Notes: generated from the letters alone by a model not told the origin. DNA of 32,587 nucleotides from Saprospiraceae bacterium (GCA_016715985.1 JADJXD010000002.1:1-32587); one strand, 5' to 3'. Positions 20,208-28,213 are shown, counted from the stretch's first letter. Translations and numbers: made by a program.

Positions 20208-21374
20208 ATGGAATTTAAATACCAACTAATATTATTAGGCAGTTACAATGGAACTGAAAATGAGATAACAGATCTTTTCTACAAAAGGCTTGAAGAACTT
20301 AGACTTCAAAAAGATTTCTATCAGATAGTTTATAGCAATGATTTTGAAACAGAATATAAAGGCAACCAACCAACTTATACAATCTACCTTGGTAGTCAAT
20401 CGGGTAGTTTTCAAGACCTAGACAAGGTTGAAAAATTGCTTAAAGAAGGTAACATAGTTCTTCCCATATTTTACAACTCATTCTCTGCTGAAATTCCAAA
20501 AATACTAGAAAACCAAAATGGATTAAAGTATGATGCAACACAAACCGACAAAATTGTAAACTTAACTTTAGAATCTTTTGGTAGGCTAAGAAATACAAGA
20601 AAGGTTTTTATAAGCTATCGCAGAGACGAATCTACTTCTGTGGCAATTCAATTATATGAAGCTCTCGAAAGAAATAATTTTGATGTTTTTCTTGACACAC
20701 ATTCCATTAAGCAAGGTGAGCCTTTTCAAGAAGAATTGTGGCATCGAATGACAGACTGTGATGTGATTGTATTGTTGAACACAGAAGGCTTTTTAGAACG
20801 CAGATGGTGTAAAGAAGAAATTGCTGAAGCCAGTGTAAAACAAATTGGAGTTCTGCAATTGGTTTGGCCTAATCATAAATTAGAGAAAATGGCAGAGGTT
20901 TGTATTCCAATCAATTTGAAAGATGAAGATTTTATTGATAGTAAATTCTCAGATAAAGACCTTTCAAAACTTACTCAAGAAAAAGTATTAGAAATTGTGC
21001 AACAAACCGAATCATTAAGAGCAAGAAACCTGGCTGCAAGGCAAGATAGTTTAATCACAAACTTTTTAAGCATTGCAAAAAAATATGGTAAAACAATGTC
21101 TGTTCAACCACAAAGATTCATTACCGAAGACATTGCCAAAGACAAAAGAAGAATTTTTATTCCTTCTGTTGGAATACCGCAATCAACGGATTATAATCAG
21201 TCGTCAGAATTAAAGAAAGAAATCAAAGAATATGATGTTGAAGAAGTTTATTTGATTTATGATAATGTTAGAATACGAGAGAAATGGTTAAAACATTTGG
21301 ATTATCTTAATGAATGGCTTGATGTGGAGACTATCAAAAAACAAGAATTTGAAGTATGGCTAAAGAACAACTAA
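20208..21374 (+). CDS. TIR domain protein (predicted NAD-processing), first of a TIR-SLOG-TIR triad
   Basis: This 388-residue cytoplasmic protein has three parts. Residues 1-125 form an alpha/beta domain (QLILLGSYNGTENEITDLF, then TIYLGSQSGS and IVLPIFYNSFSAEIPKIL) that looks like a degenerate TIR-type Rossmann fold. Residues 131-265 are a clear TIR domain: RKVFISYRRDEST, FDVFLDTHSIKQGEPFQEEL and RRWCKEEI, whose WCxxE pattern places the likely catalytic Glu at 204. Residues 290-388 form another alpha/beta segment (RRIFIPSVGIP, VEEVYLIYDN). Bacterial TIR domains commonly hydrolyse or cyclise NAD in antiphage defence. Its last 19 bp overlap the SLOG gene, so the two are translated together. Whether it makes a signal or kills by NAD depletion is not decided by sequence. 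Confidence 0.85.
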   Translation: MEFKYQLILLGSYNGTENEITDLFYKRLEELRLQKDFYQIVYSNDFETEYKGNQPTYTIYLGSQSGSFQDLDKVEKLLKEGNIVLPIFYNSFSAEIPKILENQNGLKYDATQTDKIVNLTLESFGRLRNTRKVFISYRRDESTSVAIQLYEALERNNFDVFLDTHSIKQGEPFQEELWHRMTDCDVIVLLNTEGFLERRWCKEEIAEASVKQIGVLQLVWPNHKLEKMAEVCIPINLKDEDFIDSKFSDKDLSKLTQEKVLEIVQQTESLRARNLAARQDSLITNFLSIAKKYGKTMSVQPQRFITEDIAKDKRRIFIPSVGIPQSTDYNQSSELKKEIKEYDVEEVYLIYDNVRIREKWLKHLDYLNEWLDVETIKKQEFEVWLKNN

Positions 21375-21952
21375 AAAATATTTTTTTGTCAGCAAGCATT
21401 CCACTAAAGGAAAGAGACCCAAAATATATTGACTCTGCTGATATAATTGCAATTCGTGATTCAGTGATTGCATTGGCAACTGTTGTGCTTCCTAATCATC
21501 GTTTAATTTGGGGTGGACACCCATCAATTACACCAATCATATATTATGTTATGGAAAGACTTGGTTTAAAAGTGCAAGACCACGTTTTATTGTATCAGTC
21601 CAAGTTTTTTGAAAAGTTTTTTCCAGAGGACAATAACAAGTTTGAAAACGTAATCCTTACTGAAAATACGGGTGAAGTAGAATCAAGCAAACTGCTTATG
21701 CGGAAAAGAATGTTTTCAGAAAATCACTTTGTTTCAGGAATATTTATTGGTGGAATGGAAGGAATTGAAGATGAGTTTAAGCTATTTAGAGAATTTCATC
21801 CCAAAGCCTTGATATTGCCTATTTCAAGCACAGGTGCAGCATCTCAAATTGTTTACAATAATTATTTGTCCTCCGATTTGAAAAACCAACGACTAGTGAA
21901 TGACTATGCATATATGTCACTCTTTCAAGATTTACTATTAGATAAAATATAA
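21356..21952 (+). CDS. Stand-alone SLOG-like (LOG/DprA superfamily) protein, putative nucleotide-signal sensor
   Basis: The 198-residue protein has one Rossmann-like domain. Features are the first strand NIFLSASIPL (8-17), a paired Arg/Asp region ADIIAIRDSVIALA, the glycine turn IWGGHPSITP near 51-60, a second turn SGIFIGGMEGIEDEF near 126-140 and LPISSTGAAS near 153-162. This fits the SLOG superfamily, which in Thoeris ThsA binds NAD-derived signals. I cannot say which SLOG subfamily (STALD or another cluster) it belongs to. Unlike ThsA it has no effector domain such as SIR2 or a membrane segment. It overlaps the upstream TIR gene by 19 bp and is followed after 5 bp by a second TIR gene, suggesting a complex or a signal-sensing role. 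Confidence 0.7.
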   Translation: MAKEQLKNIFLSASIPLKERDPKYIDSADIIAIRDSVIALATVVLPNHRLIWGGHPSITPIIYYVMERLGLKVQDHVLLYQSKFFEKFFPEDNNKFENVILTENTGEVESSKLLMRKRMFSENHFVSGIFIGGMEGIEDEFKLFREFHPKALILPISSTGAASQIVYNNYLSSDLKNQRLVNDYAYMSLFQDLLLDKI

Positions 21953-21957
21953 AAAAT

Positions 21958-22653
21958 ATGGCTAGAAATGTTTTTGTTTCATACAAGTATTCTGATGAGA
22001 AAGTTCAAGACCTAGAACTTTCTGAGATAGTTGATTTTTTCGGAACTAAAATGAGACGTAAAATCACTACTACGGCTCGGCACTATGTCGATAAAGTTGC
22101 TGAAAAGTTAGAAATAGAAGACCACATCTTTAAAGGAGAAGATGATGGTGAAAGCATGGCAACACTTGCCGATTCAACCATTGGTTCAAAGTTAGGTGAT
22201 AAAATATTTTACAGTAGCGTAACAATAGTTTTAATCTCTAAAGGAATGAAAGAAGCTTTCAAGGCAGATAAAGACCAATGGATTCCTTGGGAAATATCTT
22301 ATTCATTAAAACAACAAGATAGACAAGGTCAAAAAAGCAAAACCAATGGAGTTATAGCAGTTGTGCTACCTGATGAACAAGGCAGTTATGACTACTATAT
22401 TACAAGAGATGAAGAATGTAATTGTCGGTCATTAAATACTCCTATTCTCTTTGAAATACTTAGAGAAAATATGTTCAATGTAAAAGTCCCTAACAGACGA
22501 CTTTGCAATGGCAGTTATGTTTACACAGGCGATGCTTCATATATCCCTTCAATAAAATGGGAGGATTTTATTATTAAACCTTCAACATACATTGATAAGG
22601 CAATAGAATTGAGAGATAGAAAAGAAGAATTTGAATTAAGAAAAAATTTATAA
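21958..22653 (+). CDS. ThsB-like TIR-like domain protein (DUF1863 type)
   Basis: The 231-residue protein begins with RNVFVSYKYSD (3-13), the first strand and loop of MTH538/ThsB-type TIR-like domains. It also has the DDGESM and TIVLIS segments and QWIPWEISYSL, where Glu112 occupies the position of the catalytic Glu in Thoeris ThsB. The C-terminal 100 residues (IAVVLPDEQGSYDYYIT, CNCRSLNTPILFEIL) match the extended tail of this family. ThsB proteins sense phage and make cyclic ADP-ribose-like signals. Here the gene follows the SLOG gene after 5 bp and precedes the DUF262 gene by 10 bp. The frame is intact. Confidence 0.82.
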   Translation: MARNVFVSYKYSDEKVQDLELSEIVDFFGTKMRRKITTTARHYVDKVAEKLEIEDHIFKGEDDGESMATLADSTIGSKLGDKIFYSSVTIVLISKGMKEAFKADKDQWIPWEISYSLKQQDRQGQKSKTNGVIAVVLPDEQGSYDYYITRDEECNCRSLNTPILFEILRENMFNVKVPNRRLCNGSYVYTGDASYIPSIKWEDFIIKPSTYIDKAIELRDRKEEFELRKNL

Positions 22654-22663
22654 AAAAAATAAA

Positions 22664-24367
22664 ATGGCAGAATTACACGTAAGCAAGAAAAGTATCAGCA
22701 AACTGTTTAGCGAAATGCAAAACAGAAAATTCATCATACCCGATTTTCAACGGCCATATAAATGGAATGTAGAAAAATGTGAGACTCTTTGGAATGATAT
22801 TGAAAATTTCACTGTTACCGATGCAAAAATAGGTGCAGATTATTTTCTTGGAACAATTGTTTCCTACATTAACGAAGATAAAAATCAGGAAATCATTGAC
22901 GGGCAGCAAAGGATAACTTCTTTCTTTTTGCTACTTCGAGCATTCTTTAGAAAGTTAGAGGATATGCCACAAGATGACCAAGTAATTGGTTTGAAAACTA
23001 AAGTAGCACCTTGTATTTGGGATACTGACCGTTTTTCAGGAAAAGTAGTTGACCCTTCGTCTATACACATAATGTCATTAGTGGCAACCGAAGAAGACAA
23101 TGATACTTTCCATAAGATATTAGAAACTGGTGAAGCTAGTGAACTAGCTACCGACAACTATTCTGTAAACTATCGTTTCTTTAAAAAGCAATGTGATGAA
23201 TATGCAACAATGAATCCAATGCAATGGAAAGAGCTTTGTGTAACGATTCTAACTCAGTGCATTATTTTACCAATAGAATGCGACACGCCTGAAACTGCCT
23301 TAACCATTTTTTCAACTTTGAATGATAGAGGTTTGCCATTAGCGGATTCCGATATTTTCAAAGCACAAATTTATCGCAATCTTGAAACAGAAGCGAAACG
23401 CAAAGAGTTTACAACAACTTGGAAAGAGCTAACTCAAATTTGCAAGCAAGCCCACACTTCTATTGATGATGTATTCAGGTATTACACTCACGTTTTGAGA
23501 GCACGGAACAATGACAAATCAAAAGAAGTTGGTTTAAGGAAATTCTATCACGGAACAGATCAAAAATATACTCGCTTAAAAGATGTTAATCTAATAACGG
23601 AAATAATGGATTTGGCAAATTTCTGGAGATACATCAACATAAGTGTAGAGCCGGAGGAAGAAGTGAATTATGTTATTTCAGATGAAGCAAAAAAGCATTT
23701 ACATTGTTTGTCGTGCTATCCAAATGAATTTTGGAAATATGCAACAAGTGTTTTCTTTTTGAAAAATAAGGATAGTGCAACTTTTGACCAAGACTTTTGC
23801 AAAATGCTGCAAAAATTAATTGCATTTCTGTTTGCTAAATTTATTGATGCACCTTCGGTTAATGCTATCAAAGATGATATTTATAGTGCTTGCATCACTT
23901 TACAAAATCAAAACGAACTGCAATTTAGAATTACATTGAACGAAGATTTATTAAAACAACAAATTGATGGACATTCTTCTTCAAGAATTTCAAGAGCATT
24001 ACTTCTCCTTGATGCTTATTTGAATACAAGTCAAACAAACTTAATTCCTGAAACATTTGACATAGAACATATCTTCCCTAAAAAGTGGCAAGACACAAAT
24101 TACAATGGTTGGAACATAGAAGATGCAGTTAAATACTTAGACCGTTTCGGAAATAAAATTGTTTTCGAGAAGAAACTAAATATTCAAGCAGGTAACGGCT
24201 ATTTCGGGGTGAAGAAGCAAAAATACAGTTTATCAAAAATTGCTTGTGTTGTTGATTTAAGCACTTACCATAAAAATGATTGGGTAAAAGAAGATATTGA
24301 AGAACGTGAAGTCAATTTTAAAACTAGGATTATTTCATTCTTTACTGAACAATTGACATCAAACTAA
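22664..24367 (+). CDS. DUF262/DUF1524 (GmrSD-like) putative nucleotide-dependent nuclease
   Basis: The 567-residue protein has the N-terminal DUF262 ParB-like NTPase signature: IPDFQRPYKW at 25-34, FLGTIV, and IIDGQQR ending at 83. The C-terminal DUF1524 HNH nuclease region has DIEHIFPKKW from residue 466 (His469 the probable catalytic His) and FGNKIVFEKKLN. Such proteins include GmrSD and BrxU, type IV enzymes that attack modified phage DNA, and some are type I RM-associated accessory proteins. The motifs look intact. The stop codon abuts the ATG of hsdR with no gap, so it is embedded in the type I operon rather than merely nearby. Confidence 0.88.
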   Translation: MAELHVSKKSISKLFSEMQNRKFIIPDFQRPYKWNVEKCETLWNDIENFTVTDAKIGADYFLGTIVSYINEDKNQEIIDGQQRITSFFLLLRAFFRKLEDMPQDDQVIGLKTKVAPCIWDTDRFSGKVVDPSSIHIMSLVATEEDNDTFHKILETGEASELATDNYSVNYRFFKKQCDEYATMNPMQWKELCVTILTQCIILPIECDTPETALTIFSTLNDRGLPLADSDIFKAQIYRNLETEAKRKEFTTTWKELTQICKQAHTSIDDVFRYYTHVLRARNNDKSKEVGLRKFYHGTDQKYTRLKDVNLITEIMDLANFWRYINISVEPEEEVNYVISDEAKKHLHCLSCYPNEFWKYATSVFFLKNKDSATFDQDFCKMLQKLIAFLFAKFIDAPSVNAIKDDIYSACITLQNQNELQFRITLNEDLLKQQIDGHSSSRISRALLLLDAYLNTSQTNLIPETFDIEHIFPKKWQDTNYNGWNIEDAVKYLDRFGNKIVFEKKLNIQAGNGYFGVKKQKYSLSKIACVVDLSTYHKNDWVKEDIEEREVNFKTRIISFFTEQLTSN

Positions 24368-27300
24368 ATGAAATTCACCGAAGAAAAATTAGAACGTGCA
24401 TTTACCGAATTGTTGGGGCAAGAAGGATTTCCGCACCACTTGGGAATTACGATTACTCGTAAGCCAGACGAAGTATTGATTGAAGAAGATTTACAAACAT
24501 TTCTTTTAACGCAATACGCTGGGCAAGGCATTACCGTAAATGAAACCAAATCTATTATTCTTCAACTCAAATCTCTTTCCGCTTCTGACCTTTATGAAAG
24601 CAACAAAACATTTTTAAAAATGCTTTCAGACGGTTTCATTCTCAAACGAGAAGACCGCAACCAAAAAGACATTTACATTCAACTTATTAATTATACAGGT
24701 TTAAATAAACACCGCCAACCCGAAGCAGACCAGTTAATTTCTATTGCAGCCGAACCCGAAGAAGTTTATCCAGCCGACACTAACATTTACAAATTTGTAA
24801 ACCAATTAGAAATTGTTGGTTCAGAAAAACGCATTCCTGATGGCATTGTTTATATCAATGGTTTGCCTTTGGTGGTGTTTGAATTTAAATCTGCCATTCG
24901 TGAAGAAGCAACTATTTATGATGCTTTCAAGCAATTAACGGTGAGATACCGCAGAGACATTCCCGAACTATTTAAATACAATGCTTTTTGCGTTATCAGC
25001 GATGGAGTAAACAACAAGTCAGGTTCATTCTTTGCCCCGTATGAGTTTTTCTATGGTTGGCGAAGAGTAGCAGGTTTGGCAAAAGATGTGGACGGCATTG
25101 ACAGTATGTTTACACTCATTCAGGGAATGTTTCATAAAAACCGTTTGCGTGATATTATTCGCAACTTCATTTACATTCCTGATAGTTCTAAGAAAAACGA
25201 AAAAATTGTTTGTCGCTATCCGCAATACTATGCTGCAAGAGCCTTGTATGACAATATCAAAAAAGCCCAAAAGCCCGAAGGAAACGGAAAAGGCGGAACT
25301 TATTTTGGTGCCACTGGTTGCGGTAAAAGTTTCACTATGCTTTACTTGACAAGATTGTTGATGAAAAGCGAATACTTTGAAAGTCCGACCATTGTTTTAA
25401 TAACCGACCGCACAGATTTAGACGACCAACTTTCGGGGCAATTTACCAATGCCAAAAACTTTATTGGCGACAATACTGTGGTGAGTGTTGAGAGCAGAGC
25501 CAACTTAAGAGAATTAATTCAAGGCAGACAAAGCGGAGGAGTTTTTTTAACCACCATTCACAAGTTTACAGAGGACACACAATTGCTTACTGATAGACCA
25601 AACGTGATTTGCATTTCGGACGAAGCACACAGAAGCCAAGTAAATCTTGACCAAAAAGTAAAAGTGACCGAAAAAGGGGTTACTAAAACATACGGCTTTG
25701 CAAAATATTTACACGATTCATTACCCAATGCCACATTTGTTGGTTTTACAGGAACGCCAATAGATGCCACACTTGATGTTTTTGGAAAAGTAGTTGATGC
25801 TTATACAATGACTGAATCTGTGAAAGATGAAATCACTGTTCGGATTGTGTATGAAGGCAGAGCCGCAAAAGTGTTGTTGAATAATTCAAAACTCAAAGAG
25901 ATTGAAGATTATTACGCTAAGTGTGCCGAAATTGGAAGCAACGAAAATCAGATTGAGCAAAGCAAAAAAGAAATGGCACAGATGTATGCCATCATTGGCG
26001 ACCCTGACCGTTTAAAAGCAGTGGCAGAAGATTTTGTAAACCATTATGAAAAAAGGGTTTCGGAAGGTTCAACCGTAAAAGGCAAAGCAATGTTTGTGTG
26101 TAGCACTCGTGAAATAGCTTATGAGTTGTATAAGAACATCATTGAAATAAAACCCGAATGGAACGAAATACGAGCAGCCGAAGAAGGTGCAGAACTCACC
26201 GACAAAGACAAACGAGAACTGAAACCAATTGAACGAATCAAACTCATTGCGACCAGAGGCCAAGACGACCCGAAAGAAATGTATGATTTGCTAGGAACAA
26301 AAGACCAACGCAAAGAACTTGATAGACAATTCAAAAATGAAAAATCAAATTTCAAAATTGCCATTGTTGTTGATATGTGGCTCACAGGTTTTGATGTTCC
26401 TTTCTTAGATAGCATTTACATTGATAAACCAATTCAGCGACACAATTTGATTCAAACTATTTCACGAGTAAACCGAAAGTTTGAAGGGAAGAATAAAGGT
26501 TTGGTTGTGGATTATATCGGCATCAAAACGCAAATGAATTTGGCGTTGAAGCAATACAGCGAGGGCGACAAAGACAATTTTGAAGACATTGCAGAATCCA
26601 TCATCATCGTAAGAAATCATTTAGACCTGTTGGCTAAACTGTTTCACACGTTTGACAATTCAAAATATTTTAAAGGCACTACTATTCAGCAGTTAAACAC
26701 TTTGAATTTAGCTGCCGAATATGTGCAACAAAGCAAAGAATTTGAAACCCGATTTATGGGCTTGGTAAAGCGACTAAAAGCCGCATATGATATTTGTGCA
26801 GGAAGTGAACAATTAACGCAGTTAGAAAGAGATTACACACACTTCTATTTGGCAGTTCGTTCTATTGTTTTCAAACTTACCAAAGGCAATGCACCCGACA
26901 CAGCACAGATGAACGCCAAAGTTCGTGAAATGATAAAAGAAGCTTTGCAAAGTGAAGGAGTTGAAGAAATTTTCAAACTCGGTGATGAAGCAGAAACCGA
27001 ACAAGACATTTTTGATGAAGATTATTTAGCGAAGATTGATAAAATCAAATTGCCGAATACGAAAATCAAATTGCTTCAACAGTTATTGGCTAAAGTAATT
27101 GTAGAAATTAAAAAAGTAAACAGGGTAAAAGGAATTGACTTTACTAAAAAGATGCAAGCATTGGTTGAACGCTACAATGACCGTGATGCAAACGACATTT
27201 TGAGAAGTGAAGTTTATGAAGAAATGGCAAGTGCCTTGACAGATTTAATTTGGGAAGTTCACAAAGAATTTTCGGCAGGTGACGCTATGGGAATTGACTT

Positions 27301-27580
27301 TGAAGAAAAAGCATTTTACGACATTCTTAAAGAGCTTTGCATAAAATACGACTTCAAATATCCTGAAGACAAAATGATTGACCTTGCAAAAGCCGTGAAA
27401 GACTTAGTTGACGGGCAAGCAAAATTCCCTGACTGGAACAAACGAGACGACATTAAATCAGCTTTAAAAGTTGGACTCATTCTCTTGCTTGACGAGTTTG
27501 GCTATCCACCAGTTGAGAGAGACGAAGTATATGTTGAGATTTTTGAACAAGCAGAAAACTTTAAGAAAAATCAGAACTAA
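24368..27580 (+). CDS. hsdR: Type I restriction enzyme, endonuclease/translocase subunit
   Basis: HsdR cleaves unmethylated DNA after ATP-driven translocation in the R2M2S1 complex. The 1070-residue protein has an N-terminal PD-(D/E)XK nuclease with Asp158 and Glu172-x-Lys174 (RIPDG, VVFEFK). The superfamily 2 helicase motor follows: Walker A GATGCGKS from 314, DEAH motif at 418-421, motif III FTGTP, motif V WLTGFDVP and motif VI QTISRVNRKF near 696. The C-terminal 330 residues are helical and likely contact HsdM. The length and all motifs are normal and the frame is intact. It is the last gene of the operon; a stem-loop starts 15 bp after the stop. Confidence 0.95.
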   Translation: MKFTEEKLERAFTELLGQEGFPHHLGITITRKPDEVLIEEDLQTFLLTQYAGQGITVNETKSIILQLKSLSASDLYESNKTFLKMLSDGFILKREDRNQKDIYIQLINYTGLNKHRQPEADQLISIAAEPEEVYPADTNIYKFVNQLEIVGSEKRIPDGIVYINGLPLVVFEFKSAIREEATIYDAFKQLTVRYRRDIPELFKYNAFCVISDGVNNKSGSFFAPYEFFYGWRRVAGLAKDVDGIDSMFTLIQGMFHKNRLRDIIRNFIYIPDSSKKNEKIVCRYPQYYAARALYDNIKKAQKPEGNGKGGTYFGATGCGKSFTMLYLTRLLMKSEYFESPTIVLITDRTDLDDQLSGQFTNAKNFIGDNTVVSVESRANLRELIQGRQSGGVFLTTIHKFTEDTQLLTDRPNVICISDEAHRSQVNLDQKVKVTEKGVTKTYGFAKYLHDSLPNATFVGFTGTPIDATLDVFGKVVDAYTMTESVKDEITVRIVYEGRAAKVLLNNSKLKEIEDYYAKCAEIGSNENQIEQSKKEMAQMYAIIGDPDRLKAVAEDFVNHYEKRVSEGSTVKGKAMFVCSTREIAYELYKNIIEIKPEWNEIRAAEEGAELTDKDKRELKPIERIKLIATRGQDDPKEMYDLLGTKDQRKELDRQFKNEKSNFKIAIVVDMWLTGFDVPFLDSIYIDKPIQRHNLIQTISRVNRKFEGKNKGLVVDYIGIKTQMNLALKQYSEGDKDNFEDIAESIIIVRNHLDLLAKLFHTFDNSKYFKGTTIQQLNTLNLAAEYVQQSKEFETRFMGLVKRLKAAYDICAGSEQLTQLERDYTHFYLAVRSIVFKLTKGNAPDTAQMNAKVREMIKEALQSEGVEEIFKLGDEAETEQDIFDEDYLAKIDKIKLPNTKIKLLQQLLAKVIVEIKKVNRVKGIDFTKKMQALVERYNDRDANDILRSEVYEEMASALTDLIWEVHKEFSAGDAMGIDFEEKAFYDILKELCIKYDFKYPEDKMIDLAKAVKDLVDGQAKFPDWNKRDDIKSALKVGLILLLDEFGYPPVERDEVYVEIFEQAENFKKNQN

Positions 27581-27594
27581 TGAACCCACGCAGC

Positions 27595-27659
27595 AGTCAC
27601 ACACATTGCCAAGTCGCACAAGCCGACACACAAGCCAAAACTTGGCAAAGAGTGTGTCT
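27595..27659 (+). repeat. Stem-loop downstream of hsdR
   Basis: The 20-nt arms (27595-27614 and 27640-27659) pair at 17 positions around a 25-nt loop containing CCGACACACAAGCC (27623-27636), identical to part of the loop before hsdM. It could terminate transcription, but the shared loop argues for a repeated mobile or cassette-boundary structure. Confidence 0.65.
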
Positions 27660-27672
27660 GCCCCACCCTGAA

Positions 27673-27720
27673 AAAATTGAATTAAAAAAATTTCCCTTCC
27701 CTTCTGAAAATAAAAAATAC
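27673..27720 (-). repeat. Right inverted repeat flanking the type I/TIR operon
   Basis: This is the reverse-complement partner of 17314-17358: the 18-bp block at 27673-27690 and the 15-bp block at 27706-27720 match exactly, separated by 15 bp. Together the two repeats bracket about 10.3 kb that holds all seven operon genes. Confidence 0.6.
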
Positions 27721-27822
27721 GCAACCGCACAACCCATCGACAGACAAAAATCAGTTGCTATGCAGACACCAAAACCGTTGACAGGAAAGCGTTTCAACTA
27801 CTCGGTGGACAGAAGGCCAGCT

Positions 27823-27953
27823 TGTAACACGGGTTTGGCAAAAGTGGCGGTTCAGTACTCCGCAGACACATTTGTGGTTAATCAAAGTTTGGTTCTCCGC
27901 ATCAACATTTGTGGTGAAAATCGCCACCTTCGCCAAGCCCGAAACCGTTAGGT
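27823..27953 (+). repeat. attC-like palindromic element
   Basis: Imperfect inverted arms GGGTTTGGCAAAAGTGGCG (27831-27849) and CGCCACCTTCGCCAAGCCC (27922-27940) enclose a 72-bp centre. Within it a 24-bp direct repeat (27858-27881 and 27895-27918) matches at 20 positions. The right end carries GTTAGGT (27947-27953), which fits the integron R'' core GTTRRRY. The left end has TAAC (27825-27828) but only part of the complementary RYYYAAC core. Whether any integrase uses it is unknown. Confidence 0.45.
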
Positions 27954-28024
27954 GCAAGCATAGGACGACCGACAACTCGACAACAAACCGACAGAAACGG
28001 AGGACGAAAATGCCAACGCTTCGC

Positions 28025-28085
28025 AAAATTAAAAGAGGTGTTTTGTCAACGCACTTGCCGACACAAAAACACCACATTTAATTTT
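28025..28085 (+). repeat. Stem-loop before the Bpu10I-like system
   Basis: Long arms (28025-28047 and 28060-28085) pair with two small bulges around a 12-nt loop, AACGCACTTGCC. The bases just after the loop read GACACA, so CCGACACA is shared with the other two stem-loops. This suggests the same element family. Confidence 0.55.
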
Positions 28086-28127
28086 ACCCAACCGCACCCA
28101 AAGCCCACCCACCACCCAGACAAAATT

Positions 28128-28202
28128 GTTGACAACATTCATTGACTTTTTTGACAGACTTTCAAAATATTCTTTTACATTTGCCAATATTTGTCAAGTC
28201 AA
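28128..28202 (+). promoter_or_regulatory. Promoter and candidate controller operator of the second RM system
   Basis: TTTG (28150-28153) and an exact TACATTTG -7 box (28176-28183) are 22 bp apart. Around them lie a palindrome GTTGACAAC (28128-28136), two TTGAC words (28142-28146, 28151-28155) and two GTCAA words in the opposite orientation (28193-28197, 28198-28202). This symmetric array suits autoregulation by the XRE protein encoded immediately downstream. No bound protein is proven. Confidence 0.5.
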
Positions 28203-28213
28203 AATAAAGCACA

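Noticed and set aside
27580..27951. 123-codon open frame directly after hsdR
   Set aside because: It runs through the stem-loop, the inverted repeat and the attC-like palindrome. Its composition reflects those repeats rather than a protein.
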